Below, piece after piece: positions 26,652 through 39,500 of a stretch of 64,000 nucleotides of DNA (the first letter of the stretch is position 1; every line of letters begins with the position of its first letter). The stretch comes from Terrihalobacillus insolitus (GTDB lineage: Bacteria; Bacillota; Bacilli; Bacillales; Amphibacillaceae), in assembly GCF_028416575.1 (NCBI RefSeq), contig NZ_JAMQKB010000003.1:124001-188000 (forward strand), read 5' to 3'. Both the position numbers and the translations under genes were made by a program. The notes under the pieces are model-generated. The model was not told the DNA's origin and made no database searches. It saw only the letters and a program-made list of their open reading frames with translations.

Positions 26652-27764
26652 TTACCTTTGTTCAATTGGGACGTACGTTTGGCCTTTAGGACCAACATAT
26701 TCTGCTCTCGGACGAATCAATCGATTGTTATCATACTGTTCTAATATATGTGCAAGCCATCCAGAAACACGACTTATTGCAAATATAGGTGTAAACAAGT
26801 CATGGTCAATCCCTAGACTGTGGTAGACAGAAGCGGAATAGAAGTCAACATTTGCAGGCAGTCCTTTTTCTGCTTTAATGTACTCCTCTACTTTAACAGA
26901 CATATCATACCATTTTGATTGACCAGTTAAATGAGTTAACTCTTTTGACATTTTTCGAAGGTGTTTTGCCCTTGGATCTCCATTTTGATATACACGATGC
27001 CCCATACCCATTATCTTTTCTTTGTTCTCTAATTTTTCTTTAATGTATGGTATCGCGTTATCAACTTCACCAATTTCCGTTAACATTTTCATCACTCGTT
27101 CATTTGCACCACCATGAAGTGGTCCTTTCAATGCGCTTATTGCAGCGGTAATTCCAGAGTAAACATCCGATAAGGTTGCCACACAAACGCGGGCAGTAAA
27201 GGTGGAAGCGTTTAACTCATGATCAGCATGTAAAACCAACGCCTTATTAATTGCTTCAACTTCAACATTCTCAGGACGTTTATTGTTTAACATAAAAAGA
27301 AAATTTTCTGCATAGCTTAAATTTTCCTTAGGAGACACAGGATCTTTTCCTTGTCGGATACGAGCAAAAGCTGCGACGATGGTTGAAACCTTTGCCTGCA
27401 AACGCAATGCTTTTCGTTTGTTCGCTTCTTGCTCCATAACGTCCGCTTCTTCGTCAAATAATCCAAGCATCGACACAGCAGTTCTTAATGCTGCCATCGG
27501 ATGAACAGTTGATAGATCATATGATTTTAAATGAGCAATAATTTCATCAGGAACGGACATATTCGCTGCAAGCTCTTGTTGTAATTTATTTAACTCTTCT
27601 TTGTTTGGAAGTCGCTTATTCCAGAGTAAAAATATGACTTCCTCAAAACTGGCTTGTTCAGCTAAGTCATCAATTTTGTACCCGACATAGGTCAATTGGT
27701 CGTCAATAATCGAGCTTATTGAGGATTCTGTTGCAACAATACCTTCAAGACCTTTCGTTGACAT
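26652..27764 (-). CDS. citZ: Citrate synthase
   Basis: Condenses acetyl-CoA and oxaloacetate. 370 residues. Active-site residues appear in GPLHGGANE (His), GMGHRVY (His) and NVDFYSA (Asp). It heads the citZ-icd-mdh cluster. The start ATG 27764 follows GGAGAG. In the leader, ATAAGAAACATAT (27844-27856) resembles a CcpC-type dyad (one mismatch), which would fit the known citrate-responsive control of citZ, but this is weak evidence. Confidence 0.97.
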   Translation of the reverse strand: MSTKGLEGIVATESSISSIIDDQLTYVGYKIDDLAEQASFEEVIFLLWNKRLPNKEELNKLQQELAANMSVPDEIIAHLKSYDLSTVHPMAALRTAVSMLGLFDEEADVMEQEANKRKALRLQAKVSTIVAAFARIRQGKDPVSPKENLSYAENFLFMLNNKRPENVEVEAINKALVLHADHELNASTFTARVCVATLSDVYSGITAAISALKGPLHGGANERVMKMLTEIGEVDNAIPYIKEKLENKEKIMGMGHRVYQNGDPRAKHLRKMSKELTHLTGQSKWYDMSVKVEEYIKAEKGLPANVDFYSASVYHSLGIDHDLFTPIFAISRVSGWLAHILEQYDNNRLIRPRAEYVGPKGQTYVPIEQR

Positions 27765-27947
27765 TTTATCTCTCTCCTTTTCTATTGTTTCGCTAGTTGC
27801 TTCTTAAACTACAAAGAAAATATTAAAATGACATCTTCCGTAAATAAGAAACATATTCAACTCCATAAACAATTATAAACAATCTAGCACTTTTTGTGAA
27901 TTGAAACCGATTAAACAGAGTGAATTTATTGGAATGTTAAAATTTAC

Positions 27948-28418
27948 CTAAGTTAAACCAAGGATAAAATCGACCAACTTCATCACTAAATAGGCTATTC
28001 CAGCTCCTATTAAAGGGCCAACAGCAACACCTTGAAAAAAAACAACTGCAAGAATCGTACCCATTACAAGTGCCGCTGTTAATTGGGGATCATTAGCAAG
28101 TAAACTGACACCACTTTTAGCTATTAAAGCAACAAAAATTCCAGCACCTAATGCAATCCATGCATAGTAAGATTTCACACTAGCATATAATTCTTTAAAG
28201 CCAATTTCTCCTGTAGCAATTGGTACGAGTACCGCAATCGTTAAAACAGTTACGCCTAAACCAATACCTTTTGTTTCCAAGTAAGGGAATACTTTATCTT
28301 CTAGCTGAAAAAGCTTTATTCCAAATAAAACATAAACAGCGATCAAGATAGACTGATTTTTTCCTAACAAACCTAATATAAATAAAATAAGCAAAAATAA
28401 CGATGACTGTGTGAACAT
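27948..28418 (-). CDS. ytwI: DUF441 membrane protein YtwI
   Basis: A 156-residue protein with four or five hydrophobic helices, matching the UPF0756/DUF441 family (YtwI); function unknown. The ATG at 28418 (MFTQSSLFLLILF) has GGAGG at 5 bases and is preferred over upstream in-frame starts. It is divergently oriented to ytvI and lies upstream of citZ, as in Bacillus. Confidence 0.88.
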   Translation of the reverse strand: MFTQSSLFLLILFILGLLGKNQSILIAVYVLFGIKLFQLEDKVFPYLETKGIGLGVTVLTIAVLVPIATGEIGFKELYASVKSYYAWIALGAGIFVALIAKSGVSLLANDPQLTAALVMGTILAVVFFQGVAVGPLIGAGIAYLVMKLVDFILGLT

Positions 28419-28492
28419 AACGACCTCCATAAATATGGCAACAAGGATAGACACAACCTCTTTAAATCAATGGTGTGATGGGAGTGATTGGA

Positions 28493-29611
28493 TTGAATAA
28501 ACTAATATGGCATCGATTGATCAGACTGCTAATCGTTTTAGGGACTTTATTTTTTTCATTTATTATCGTTTTTTATATAACAACATTTACGTATCCGTTT
28601 GTTCTTGCAATTCTATTTGCAAGTCTATTAAATCCAATCATTAATTTTTTACAAATAAAGTGGAAATTATCTCGAAGCCTTGCTGTTCTTGCATCGATTT
28701 CATTTGTTTTAGCATTGGTCATTAGTATCATTACAATTTTGATTATAGAATTAATTCGCGGTACAACCTATTTAGGCGAACACATCCCAGCACATTTTAA
28801 AACGCTCGTACAATTTGTCGAAGATTTTATCGCACATCAAGCAATGCCGATTTATGAAAAAATGATCTCCTTGATTCGTACATTAGATCCAGCACAACAA
28901 GCAACAATCAAAAGAAACATTGAAAATATTGGAGACGAAATTGCTTCTACTGGTGCTAATACATTACAAGCGTTATTGCAGAATATACCCGTTGCACTTG
29001 GTAGTCTCCCAAATTACATGACCGTTTTTATTTTTTCCTTATTGGGTACATTTTTTATTGCAAAGGATTGGTACAAGCTACACGCATTAACAAAAAGAAT
29101 GCTTCCAGAATCTGTAACCGAATCGGGCAGTGATGTGGTCAATGGACTGAAAAAAGCGTTCTTTGGTTTTGCCAAGGCTCAATGCATCCTTATTTCTATA
29201 ACGGCTGTGATTGTCCTAATTGGACTCCTTTTTCTTCAAGTAAAGTATGCCATTACGATTGCTGTTATAACAGGCCTTATCGATTTAATACCCTATTTAG
29301 GGACTGGGATTGTATTCCTCCCATGGATTGCTTATCTTTTTTTAACTGGACAGTACGGCATGACAATTGGTCTTACCGCTTTGTACATGGTCGTAATTGT
29401 TCAACGTCAAGTGATGGAGCCAAAAATTCTATCAACCAATATTGGACTAGACCCATTGGCCACACTAGTAGCACTCTTTGTTGGCTTTCAAATATGGGGA
29501 TTTGCCGGACTTATCCTAAGTCCAGCATTACTTGTCGTGATCAACACTTTGTACCAAACAGGGGTACTATGGCAAATTTGGTTATTTATTAAAGGACCAA
29601 AGGAAGGGTAG
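28493..29611 (+). CDS. ytvI: AI-2E family transporter / sporulation membrane protein YtvI
   Basis: A polytopic membrane protein (about 372 residues) with the AI-2E/PerM transporter pattern: two helical hairpins at the N-terminus, a soluble helical stretch, and a C-terminal helix cluster (LIDLIPYLGTGIVFLPW, GLDPLATLVALFVGFQIWG). Bacillus YtvI belongs to this family and is linked to sporulation. The likely start is TTG at 28493 with GGGAG 8 bases upstream; ATG at 28478 or GTG at 28484 are alternatives. It is one of few plus-strand genes and converges on fxsA. Confidence 0.87.
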   Translation: MNKLIWHRLIRLLIVLGTLFFSFIIVFYITTFTYPFVLAILFASLLNPIINFLQIKWKLSRSLAVLASISFVLALVISIITILIIELIRGTTYLGEHIPAHFKTLVQFVEDFIAHQAMPIYEKMISLIRTLDPAQQATIKRNIENIGDEIASTGANTLQALLQNIPVALGSLPNYMTVFIFSLLGTFFIAKDWYKLHALTKRMLPESVTESGSDVVNGLKKAFFGFAKAQCILISITAVIVLIGLLFLQVKYAITIAVITGLIDLIPYLGTGIVFLPWIAYLFLTGQYGMTIGLTALYMVVIVQRQVMEPKILSTNIGLDPLATLVALFVGFQIWGFAGLILSPALLVVINTLYQTGVLWQIWLFIKGPKEG

Positions 29612-29623
29612 CATCGATTTTTA

Positions 29624-30016
29624 TTATCTCCTGAAAATTGTTATGGTTCCACGTTTCATCATATTTTGCAACATTTTTTGCATCCAATGTTTGATTGGGT
29701 TCCTTGTATACGGAATAAGCAGGATAAAGCCTAAAGTATCTGTAATGAAGCCTGGTGTTAATAAAAACGCAGCACCGATTAAGATGCACAACCCATCAAA
29801 AATCACATCATGAGGAACCTGCCCCATTGAAACAGACTGCCTTGCTCGATGGAGTGCTTCTATCCCTTGTTGTTTAGCGAGCCATGCTCCTAAAACTCCG
29901 GTTAATATAATGAGTAAAATCACCCACCATGGACCGACTATCCCCCCTATCCATACAAGAACTCCAATTTCAAGGGCTGGAACAACTAATACAAATAACA
30001 ATAACCACCGGAACAT
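29624..30016 (-). CDS. fxsA: FxsA family membrane protein
   Basis: A 130-residue membrane protein with three hydrophobic helices and the FxsA signature (PALEIGVLVWIGG, TGVLGAWLAKQQG, LLTPGFITDTLG). In E. coli FxsA overproduction relieves exclusion of phage T7 by the F plasmid; the role in Bacillus (YtzA) is unknown. The start ATG 30016 follows GGGAG. It lies downstream of the pyk terminator. Confidence 0.92.
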   Translation of the reverse strand: MFRWLLLFVLVVPALEIGVLVWIGGIVGPWWVILLIILTGVLGAWLAKQQGIEALHRARQSVSMGQVPHDVIFDGLCILIGAAFLLTPGFITDTLGFILLIPYTRNPIKHWMQKMLQNMMKRGTITIFRR

Positions 30017-30046
30017 AGATCGTTCTCCCTTCTAGAGGATGTCCAT

Positions 30047-30068
30047 AAAAAGGGGTATTCCCCCTTTT
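30047..30068 (-). terminator. Intrinsic terminator after pyk
   Basis: On the minus strand AAAAGGGG pairs with CCCCTTTT around a short loop and is followed by T. It lies 3 bp after the pyk stop. Confidence 0.75.
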
Positions 30069-30070
30069 CA

Positions 30071-31831
30071 TTACAGTACGCTTGCGTGACCGTCATAAAT
30101 ATCACCTTTTGTGGAATCTATGGTAATATCTTTCCCATCTTTAATAATGTCGATTGCTTTGTCTACACCAACGATCACTGGTTTTCCGAGACTTAAACCA
30201 ACAACAGCAGCATGAGAGGTAATGCCCCCTTCTTCTGTTATGATTCCACTCGCTTTTTCTATTGCTGGCATCATCTCTTTGTCTGTACCATATGTGACAA
30301 TAATGTCATCCTCAGAAACTTTCTGTAGTGCCTCCTCAGCATTTTTAACCACAACCGCTTTTCCGTATGCTGTTCCTTTTCCGACACCTTGTCCTTTGGC
30401 AAGCACATCTCCGATAACGTGCACTTTCATAATATTCGTTGTTCCACTTTCACCAACTGGTACACCAGCTGTAATAATTACACGGCTTCCTCTTGAAAAA
30501 ATGTTTGTTGCAAGACCTCGATCCACGGCAATGTCTAACATGTCATCAGTCGACTGTGCTTCTTCTCCGATTACGGCGGATACACCCCAAACAAGAGACA
30601 ATCTCCTGTTTACTTTTTCATTAAAGGTTACAGCAACAATCGGTGCTTTTGGACGGTATTTCGAAATCATTCTCGCCGTATGACCACTTTCGGTTGGCGT
30701 AATAATGGCACTAACATTTAAGTTCATCGCCGAGTGGGTAACAGACTGACTAATCGCATCTGTAATAGTCAAATCACTAGATCTAGAACGTTCATCTAAA
30801 ATGATCTTATGATCAATGCCCGTTTCTGCTTTTGTCGCAATATTACTCATTGTTTGAACCGCTTCTACCGGATAGAGACCAGCAGCCGTTTCTCCAGAAA
30901 GCATAATGGCATCTGTTCCGTCAAAAATAGCATTTGCTACATCTGAAGCTTCTGCTCGTGTTGGTCTAGGGTTCCGCTGCATCGAATCCAACATTTGTGT
31001 AGCAGTTATGACTGGCTTTCCAGCTGTATTACATTTACGGATCATATCCTTCTGTACTAAAGGAACGTCCTCAGGTGGTATTTCTACTCCCAAATCTCCC
31101 CTAGCAACCATTAATCCGTCACTAACCTGCAAAATGCTGTCAAGATTATCTACACCTTCCTGGTTCTCGATCTTCGGAATAATTTGAATATCTGTTGCAT
31201 GATGGCGTTCAAGTAGTTCTCTGATCTCTAGAACATCCTTCGCCCTCCTAATAAAAGACGCCGCAATAAAATCAACACCTTGTTGGATTCCGAATTCGAT
31301 ATCTTGTGCGTCTTTATCTGTTATTCCTGGTAGATTCACACTAACATTTGGTACATTTACACCTTTTTTATTTTTCAATAATCCAGAATTTAGTGCGATC
31401 GTTTTTAATTCGTTTTTATCGTTGATCTTTTCCATGACTTCTAGTTCGATTAATCCATCATCGAGAAGGATTTTTGAACCTTCATGCACATCGTCAATTA
31501 ATTTTGGATACGTAACAGAAATACGTTCAGATGTCCCCTCTATTTCATCCATAGATACATAAACGATATCGCCTTTATTTAACTGTGCTTCTCCACCTTT
31601 AAGGACACCTGTGCGAATCTCTGGCCCTTTTGTATCCAATAAAATAGCAACTGTTTCTCCAGTCTTTCTCGCTGCTTCGCGAATATTTACAATTCGTTGG
31701 CCGTGTTCTTCAAAATCTCCGTGTGAAAAATTTAACCGAGCAACATTCATACCTGCTTGAATTAACTGGACAAGTATTTCAACAGACTCTGATGCAGGGC
31801 CAATCGTACATACGATTTTCGTTTTTCTCAT
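30071..31831 (-). CDS. pyk: Pyruvate kinase
   Basis: Final step of glycolysis, ADP + PEP to ATP + pyruvate. 586 residues, the long Bacillus form. The catalytic barrel has [33 protein letters not shown] and [12 protein letters not shown]. The C-terminal extra domain (about 475-586) is PEP-utilising-enzyme-like with [11 protein letters not shown]. The gene normally follows pfkA closely as an operon; here a 217-bp MITE-like element is inserted between them. Confidence 0.97.
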   Translation of the reverse strand: MRKTKIVCTIGPASESVEILVQLIQAGMNVARLNFSHGDFEEHGQRIVNIREAARKTGETVAILLDTKGPEIRTGVLKGGEAQLNKGDIVYVSMDEIEGTSERISVTYPKLIDDVHEGSKILLDDGLIELEVMEKINDKNELKTIALNSGLLKNKKGVNVPNVSVNLPGITDKDAQDIEFGIQQGVDFIAASFIRRAKDVLEIRELLERHHATDIQIIPKIENQEGVDNLDSILQVSDGLMVARGDLGVEIPPEDVPLVQKDMIRKCNTAGKPVITATQMLDSMQRNPRPTRAEASDVANAIFDGTDAIMLSGETAAGLYPVEAVQTMSNIATKAETGIDHKIILDERSRSSDLTITDAISQSVTHSAMNLNVSAIITPTESGHTARMISKYRPKAPIVAVTFNEKVNRRLSLVWGVSAVIGEEAQSTDDMLDIAVDRGLATNIFSRGSRVIITAGVPVGESGTTNIMKVHVIGDVLAKGQGVGKGTAYGKAVVVKNAEEALQKVSEDDIIVTYGTDKEMMPAIEKASGIITEEGGITSHAAVVGLSLGKPVIVGVDKAIDIIKDGKDITIDSTKGDIYDGHASVL

Positions 31832-31877
31832 GTTTCATTTCCTCCTTATATAACTTCATTAGAGATTAACACTTATA

Positions 31878-32094
31878 GAGGATGTTCAAAAAGTCACCAA
31901 ATGATAAGCTGCGCATCTCTTCGTTGGCTTGTTTTTCCGTTACTCACGTATTAAAAGCATATCCTTAGAAAAAGAAGAACACTTTTTCTTCGTGCGAGGT
32001 AATGCTTTCGAAGCAACAAGCTTTCGCTCCGTTACTCAAAACAGCGCCGCCTCGACCTGCTTGCTTCTAATTTGTCGACTTTTTGAACACGCAC
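31878..32094. mobile_element. MITE-like element, copy 3 (217 bp), between pfkA and pyk
   Basis: Flanked by an exact 5-bp duplication TTATA (31873-31877 and 32095-32099). Left end GAGGATGTTCAAAAAGTCAC, right end GACTTTTTGAACACGCAC. This is the best full-length copy: both end types, and an internal AGAAAAAG/CTTTTTCT hairpin. Its right duplication includes the pfkA stop codon. No transposase is encoded; an internal 60-70 codon frame is not conserved among copies. Confidence 0.9.
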
Positions 32095-33138
<1,044 letters not shown>

Positions 33139-33192
33139 TCATCCTTCTACCTATTATTACATCATACACGATAACGATTATAGGACACAAGG

Positions 33193-33221
33193 AACCCTTG
33201 CCAATTGTCTTGGCAAGGGTT
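33193..33221. terminator. Strong hairpin between accA and pfkA
   Basis: AACCCTTGCCAA (33193-33204) is an exact complement of 33210-33221 with a 5-base loop. It lies 30 bp after the accA stop. The following T-run is poor, so termination efficiency is uncertain, but position and 12-bp perfect stem fit a transcript end. Confidence 0.62.
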
Positions 33222-33250
33222 ATTGACTACTTTAGGCGTGAATCTGCCAT

Positions 33251-34210
33251 TTATTCCAGTTCCTTGTACTCACCAATTTGTTTATATTTTTCCCATCTAT
33301 TTTCTATCAGTTCATTGGTTGTAAGTGATTGTAATTCTTCCAAGGAAGCAGCTAAGACAGTGTCAATTTTCTCAGACTGTTCCTTAATGCTACGGTGGGC
33401 TCCACCTTTAAGCTCTGGAATAATTTGATCCACTACGCCCAGTTTCTTTAAATCATAGGACGTAATTCCCATCGATTCCGCTGCTCGCTGTGCTTGATTG
33501 GAGTCTTTCCATAGCAATGCTGCTGCCCCTTCAGGAGAAATAACAGAGTAGGTAGAATTTTCAAGCATGTGAATGCGATCACCAACACCTAAACCGAGAG
33601 CACCACCACTTCCACCTTCGCCAATTACAATACAAATAATTGGCACTTTTAAACCTGCCATCTCTACAAGATTTCGGGCAATTGCCTCACTTTGGCCACG
33701 CTCTTCTGCAGCCTTTCCTGGATAAGCACCCTTTGTATCGATAAAACTGATAATCGGTCGATTAAACTTTTCAGCTTGTTGCATGTGACGCAATGCTTTT
33801 CGATACCCTTCTGGATGCGGCATACCAAAGTTTCTTCGGATGTTTTCTTTCGTGTCCTTACCTCTTTGATGACCGACAATTGTTACTGATTTTTGTTTAT
33901 ATTTCGCTATCCCTGCTACAATTGCCTCGTCGTCTCCAAAATGACGGTCGCCATGAAACTCGATAAAATCAGTAAACAACTCACCTACATAATCAAGTGT
34001 CGTTGGCCGTTCAGGATAGCGCGCCATTTGGACGCGATCCCACGGTTTCAAGTTCCCGTAAATATCATCCTCTAATCTTTCTAATCTTTTTTCTAATGTT
34101 GAAATTTCATCCGTTAGATCGATATCACTGTCACTCGTAAACTTTTTTAATTCGGCAATTTTTTCTTTTAGTTCAATGACTGGTTTTTCAAAATCTAGCA
34201 CCTGCTTCAT
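33251..34210 (-). CDS. accA: Acetyl-CoA carboxylase carboxyltransferase subunit alpha
   Basis: Forms with AccD the carboxyltransferase that makes malonyl-CoA for fatty acid synthesis. 319 residues, normal length. Visible family segments: [13 protein letters not shown] region ([13 protein letters not shown]), [16 protein letters not shown] and the crotonase-fold [16 protein letters not shown]. Its ATG overlaps the accD stop as ATGA, implying translational coupling of the two partners. Confidence 0.97.
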   Translation of the reverse strand: MKQVLDFEKPVIELKEKIAELKKFTSDSDIDLTDEISTLEKRLERLEDDIYGNLKPWDRVQMARYPERPTTLDYVGELFTDFIEFHGDRHFGDDEAIVAGIAKYKQKSVTIVGHQRGKDTKENIRRNFGMPHPEGYRKALRHMQQAEKFNRPIISFIDTKGAYPGKAAEERGQSEAIARNLVEMAGLKVPIICIVIGEGGSGGALGLGVGDRIHMLENSTYSVISPEGAAALLWKDSNQAQRAAESMGITSYDLKKLGVVDQIIPELKGGAHRSIKEQSEKIDTVLAASLEELQSLTTNELIENRWEKYKQIGEYKELE

Positions 34211-35067
34211 GGACGATCTCCCCTAGGTTGATGTATATCCAGTATGGTCGTTAGGACGTGTTTCATTTCACTTCTTGGGATTACTTTATCAAGTTGCCCG
34301 TGTTGAAGCAAAAATTCAGCAGTTTGAAAATCATCTGGTAGATCCTCTCTTATCGTTTGTTCAATAATCCTTCTACCAGCAAATCCAATCAACGCCCCTG
34401 GTTCTGCAAAATTATAATCCCCAACAGATGCGAAACTAGCTGACACACCACCAGTTGTTGGATGGGTCATGACAGATATCATCAGACCACCTGATTCCCG
34501 AAAACGTTGAATCGCAACAGACGTCTTACTCATTTGCATTAAGCTTAGAATACCTTCTTGCATTCTAGCTCCACCAGAAGCTGTAAATACGATAAATGGG
34601 AGGGACGATTCCTTAGCTCGTTCAATTGCTCGTGCAATTTTTTCACCTACAACAGATCCCATACTTCCCATTCGAAAGCGAGAATCCATTACCGCAAATG
34701 CCGTTTCGAACCCATTAATCTCCCCTTTTCCAGTAACTACTGCTTCATTTAGACCCGATTTATTCCGGTCTTTCTCAAGTTTTTCCTCATAATCAGGGAA
34801 ATGTAATGGATTAGCTGAAACGAGTTGTTGGTCCCATTCTTGGAAAGATCCTTCATCAAATAAGCTATCGATTCTTTCTCCTGCATTTAACGGATGATGG
34901 TGCTCACAATGTGGGCAAACATGAAGATTTTTTTTCATTTCTTTTCGGTAAAAAATCTTTTGACAACCTAAACATTTTTGCATTAGTCCTTCAGGAATAT
35001 CTTGCTTTGCTTCCTTTCTTGGAACAGATGCATATTTCTTTTTCTTGCTAAAAAAGTCCTTGAGCAA
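34207..35067 (-). CDS. accD: Acetyl-CoA carboxylase carboxyltransferase subunit beta
   Basis: Partner of AccA. The N-terminal four-cysteine zinc finger is complete (CLGC about residues 33-36 and CPHC about 52-55), followed by the crotonase-like core with [13 protein letters not shown]. 286 residues. The start is TTG at 35067, with GGAGG 8 bases upstream; no ATG near the expected N-terminus fits. Overlaps accA. Confidence 0.97.
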   Translation of the reverse strand: MLKDFFSKKKKYASVPRKEAKQDIPEGLMQKCLGCQKIFYRKEMKKNLHVCPHCEHHHPLNAGERIDSLFDEGSFQEWDQQLVSANPLHFPDYEEKLEKDRNKSGLNEAVVTGKGEINGFETAFAVMDSRFRMGSMGSVVGEKIARAIERAKESSLPFIVFTASGGARMQEGILSLMQMSKTSVAIQRFRESGGLMISVMTHPTTGGVSASFASVGDYNFAEPGALIGFAGRRIIEQTIREDLPDDFQTAEFLLQHGQLDKVIPRSEMKHVLTTILDIHQPRGDRP

Positions 35068-35136
35068 GGGTTATTCCTCCTTTTTACAACGAAAGCAGCC
35101 ATTCCATTTCTCAGAAAGTTATCGTAAGTTAAAATA

Positions 35137-36375
35137 CTACGATTCGTCTATTAATGTTAATTGGCGAGTCTTTTCGGCTATTTCTTCTGGATCAACGTGA
35201 ATACGTGCAACCCCAGATTCCATGGCAGCTTTCGCGACACTTGCAGCTACAGCCGGTGCAACCCTTGGATCAAATGGCGCTGGAATCACATAATCCTCGT
35301 GTAAATCTTCCTCTCCAATTAAGGATGCAATTGCTTCAACAGCAGCAATTTTCATTTTTTCATTTATTCTTGTTGCCCTAACATCTAATGCACCTCTAAA
35401 AATCCCAGGAAAGGCTAACACATTGTTTACTTGATTGGGAAAGTCTGATCTTCCTGTTCCGATCACTCTGGCACCTGCTTTTTTGGCAGTTTCAGGCATA
35501 ATTTCAGGATCTGGATTTGCCATTGCAAAGATAATCGAATTCTCGTTCATACTCTCTACCATTTCTTCTGATAACAGACCACCAACAGAAACACCAATAA
35601 AAACGTCAGCATCTTCCATTACTTCTGCCAATTGACCTTCTTGTTTATCTTTATTCGTTATTTTAGCTACTTCATCCTTTACATCATTCATCCCATAGTT
35701 TCTACCTTCATAAATAGCACCTTTTGAATCACACATAATCATGTCACGAACACCAAAGCTATGCAATAATTTTATAATGGCAATACCAGCTGCTCCAGCT
35801 CCATTGGCGACAACTTTTATATCTGAAAATGATTTATTCACTAGCTTTAGTGCATTGAGTAATCCAGCAAGAGTTACAATTGCCGTTCCGTGCTGATCAT
35901 CATGAAAAATAGGAATATTTGTTTCCTTTTTTAATCGTTCTTCGATCACAAAGCAATTAGGAGCCGCAATATCCTCCAAATTCACACCGCCAAAGGTCGG
36001 TTCCATTAATTTAACCGTACGAACGATTTCTTCCACATCATGTGTATCAAGGCAAATTGGAAAAGAGTCGACTCCAGCAAAGCTTTTAAACAACACTGAT
36101 TTTCCTTCCATTACCGGAAGTGCAGCTTCCGGGCCAATGTTACCTAATCCTAAAACGGCTGAACCATCGCTTACAACTGCCACCATGTTTCCTTTCATCG
36201 TATATTCATAAACTTTGTCCTTTTGATCATATATCTCTTTACATGGTTCGGCTACACCAGGTGAATAAGCCAAACTCAGGTCCCTTGCATTTCTTACAGG
36301 AACCTTGGACTGTAATGTTAATTTTCCTTTGTTCACTCTATGAATATGTAAAGCCTCATCTCTTAAATTGGTCAA
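35137..36375 (-). CDS. NAD(P)-dependent malic enzyme
   Basis: Decarboxylates malate to pyruvate. 412 residues with the malic-enzyme signatures YSPGVAEPC, FHDDQHGTAIVTLAG and the nucleotide-binding VVANGAGAAGIAI. Position between dnaE and accD matches Bacillus ytsJ, the NADP-preferring isoform; cofactor preference is inferred from synteny. The start codon is TTG at 36375 with GGAGCGG upstream. Confidence 0.94.
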   Translation of the reverse strand: MTNLRDEALHIHRVNKGKLTLQSKVPVRNARDLSLAYSPGVAEPCKEIYDQKDKVYEYTMKGNMVAVVSDGSAVLGLGNIGPEAALPVMEGKSVLFKSFAGVDSFPICLDTHDVEEIVRTVKLMEPTFGGVNLEDIAAPNCFVIEERLKKETNIPIFHDDQHGTAIVTLAGLLNALKLVNKSFSDIKVVANGAGAAGIAIIKLLHSFGVRDMIMCDSKGAIYEGRNYGMNDVKDEVAKITNKDKQEGQLAEVMEDADVFIGVSVGGLLSEEMVESMNENSIIFAMANPDPEIMPETAKKAGARVIGTGRSDFPNQVNNVLAFPGIFRGALDVRATRINEKMKIAAVEAIASLIGEEDLHEDYVIPAPFDPRVAPAVAASVAKAAMESGVARIHVDPEEIAEKTRQLTLIDES

Positions 36376-36565
36376 CTAAAATCCGCTCCTTTTAAATGAC
36401 TAGCCCGATCCTATAAAAATGGATAGACTACTACTTAGTACGTTTTATTATAACAAATGAACAACTAGTGTAAAGGATTGATACTTATTTTCCCCAGAAA
36501 AAAAGCAACGGAAAAACACATCGTTCTAGCTCCAAACAGTCCATTTTTATATTGTGTCCTCGATA

Positions 36566-39500
36566 TTACGAATTTCGTATGACAACATTGCTTTTTCCAA
36601 ATGCATGGTATAAATGATTTAGACATGTTTTCGTTAGCTTTACATTATAATCTCCACTTAATTGATACGCTGATTTTGTTTTTTCGTGGTAAATGATCAC
36701 AGGTGTCTCTCCTGGGATTTCAGCTGCAATTTGTTTTAAATCTACTAGTACGTCACGATCATTCTGTTCCATTACCTTTATAAACAGCTTTTGCTTGTTT
36801 TGTTGTTCTATTTCTTCTTTTTCAAATGGTATGATTTCAGATAGTACCCATTGTAGTCTGCCATTTCTTTGTTCGATTTTACCGGTAAATAGAACGAGCA
36901 TTTCTTCTTTTAACCAACGATGCACATTCCGATACAGTTCAGGAAAAAGAACGGCATCTACTTCATTACTCTCGTCACCTAAAATTAAAAATGCCATCGG
37001 GTCCCCTCTTTTTGTCCGAATTGCTTTTATTTCCAACACTACTGCTGCGCTTTTTTGATTGCGTTGTTGCAGAAATTTCTTTGAATCTGCTAATGCAAGG
37101 TAACCACTAGCGCGGAGCTTCCCTCGATAATCACTGAGTGGGTGACTAGATACATACAACCCAAGTACACTTTTTTCAAATGACAAGTATTTCATCGGTG
37201 TAAAAGGCTCCATTTCCACATATGAAACATCTAATTGAATGTCGCTCATAAATAAGGAAGGTTGATCCTCGAACTCCCGAAACAGCTCCCCTTGCTCCAT
37301 TGCTTGATCAATCGTAGCCATGAGACTTGCTCGATTCGGATATGTTTCATCAAATGCACCGGCTAATATTAATGATTCCATCACCGATCTGTTGACGATC
37401 TTCGCAGACACCCTTAGGCAGAAATCAAAGATATGCTTAAAAGAACCTTCCTTTCGAGCACGAATAATTTCTGACACTGCTTGCATGCCAACGCCTTTTA
37501 TCGAGCTCAACCCCATTCGAATCCTTTTGTTTTCAACCGTAAATCTTCCGGAGCTTCTATTAATGGATGGTGCTAGCATCTCAATCCCAAGTTCTTTCGC
37601 CTCTTTTACGTACATGCGTACTTTGTCTTCTTGGCTAGCTAGTGAACTCATTAATTCGGCTAAAAAATAGGTAGGGTAATGCGCTTTTAAGTAAGCCAAT
37701 TGAAACGCAATCATACTATATGCAACCGCATGACTTCGGTTAAATCCGTAGTTAGAAAACCGAACAATCCAATCAAAGACTTCTTCCGCGACACTTTCTT
37801 CATAACCATTCGTCAAGCATCCTGCTATAAAATTCTCTCTTTGTTCATGCATCTTTTCCTTTTGTTTTTTGCTGACAGCTCTACGTAAAATATCTGCTTG
37901 TCCGAGTGAAAACCCTGCCATCATGTTCGCAATTTGCATGATTTGCTCTTGATAGACGAGAACACCATACGTTTTTCCTAAAATAGGTTTTAGATCGGGA
38001 TGTGGATACGTGATTGCTTCCTGTCCATGCTTTCTTTTAATATAGACTGGAATATATTCCATTGGACCTGGTCGATACAATGCATTTACTGCAACAATAT
38101 CTTCAAAATCGGATGGCAAAAGGCTCCTTAACACACCCTGCATCCCTTGTGATTCTAGCTGGAAAATTCCGTTTGTTCTCCCCTCCTGCAATATGGCAAA
38201 AGTATTTCGATCATCAAAAGGTATGTTTTTTATATCCAACCTTTTGTTTTCATTTTTAGCAATGGCAGACACTACTTGCTCCAGGAGGGTAAGATTTCGT
38301 AATCCTAGGAAATCCATCTTTAACAATCCGATTGCTTCTAATTCATTCATGGCAAACTGGGTTAATGCAACATCATTGTGACCCACTGTAAGTGGCACAT
38401 GCTCCACTAATGGTTCTTGACTTATTACAACACCTGCAGCATGTGTGGACACATGTCGTGGTAATCCTTCTAGCTTTGCTGCAATTTTAAATAAGCGCTG
38501 CAATTTTTCTGACTGCTTCACATAGGAAGTTAGAGCATCCGAGGCCTTTACACTTTGCACGATTGAATTGGATGCGTGATTTGGAATTTCTTTTAAAATA
38601 AAAGCGGCATCCTGCTTGTCAATTTCCATTGTTTTGATTAGCTCACGGAGCACGGAACGGGCAGCAAATGTACCATACGTAATAATTTGGGCTACGTGTT
38701 CGAAGCCATATTTGTTTTTCACATACTGAATGACCTCATCACGGCGGTGATCTGAAAAGTCCACATCGATATCTGGCATCGTGATTCGCTCTGGGTTCAA
38801 AAATCGTTCAAACAATAAACCATATTTTACTGGGTCGACTTCCGTGATCCCAAGTAAATAGGCAACAAGAGACCCTGCTGCCGATCCACGACCAGGACCA
38901 ACTATAATTCTTTGTTTTTTAGCAAATAAAATAAAATCCCACACGATTAAAAAATAATCGCTAAACTTCATTTTTTTAATAACGGTTAACTCAGAAGTAA
39001 GACGCTCCTCTATTTCTGTTGACATCTTATTGTCATACGTTGTTACGAGACTTTCCCGACATAGTTTTTCCAAAAATGTGTCTGCTGTCTCGCCAGTTGG
39101 GACTGGGTAGGAAGGAATCATGCGCTTACCTAAATCCAAGTTAAGCGTGCACTTCTTCGCAATTTCCATTGTGTTTTCGAGTAACTCTGGCCAAAATCCT
39201 CCATACATCGATACCATTTCTTCCTCAGACTTTAAGTATTTATTTTTCGTCGAGGCATTTGCAGCTGATCGTGACCATTTCTCTCCATTTCTTATTGCTT
39301 GAAGACAATCAAATGCAAGATGGTCTGTCGGTTCAAGGTATCTGACATCATTGATTGCAACAACAGGTGCATCAAGCTGTGACTGGTTATGATTTACTAT
39401 CTGTTGGCTTTGTCTCTCTGTTTCTTGTCCATGATCCTGTACGCCCAGATAAAAATCACGTTCTTTATAGATATTCTTCCATTCAGAAACGTATGCTCTC

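Noticed and set aside
30033..30050. GAGGATGTCCATAAAAAGG near fxsA, similar to the GAGG-type element end
   Set aside because: Similarity stops after about 12 bp and overlaps the pyk terminator; probably chance.
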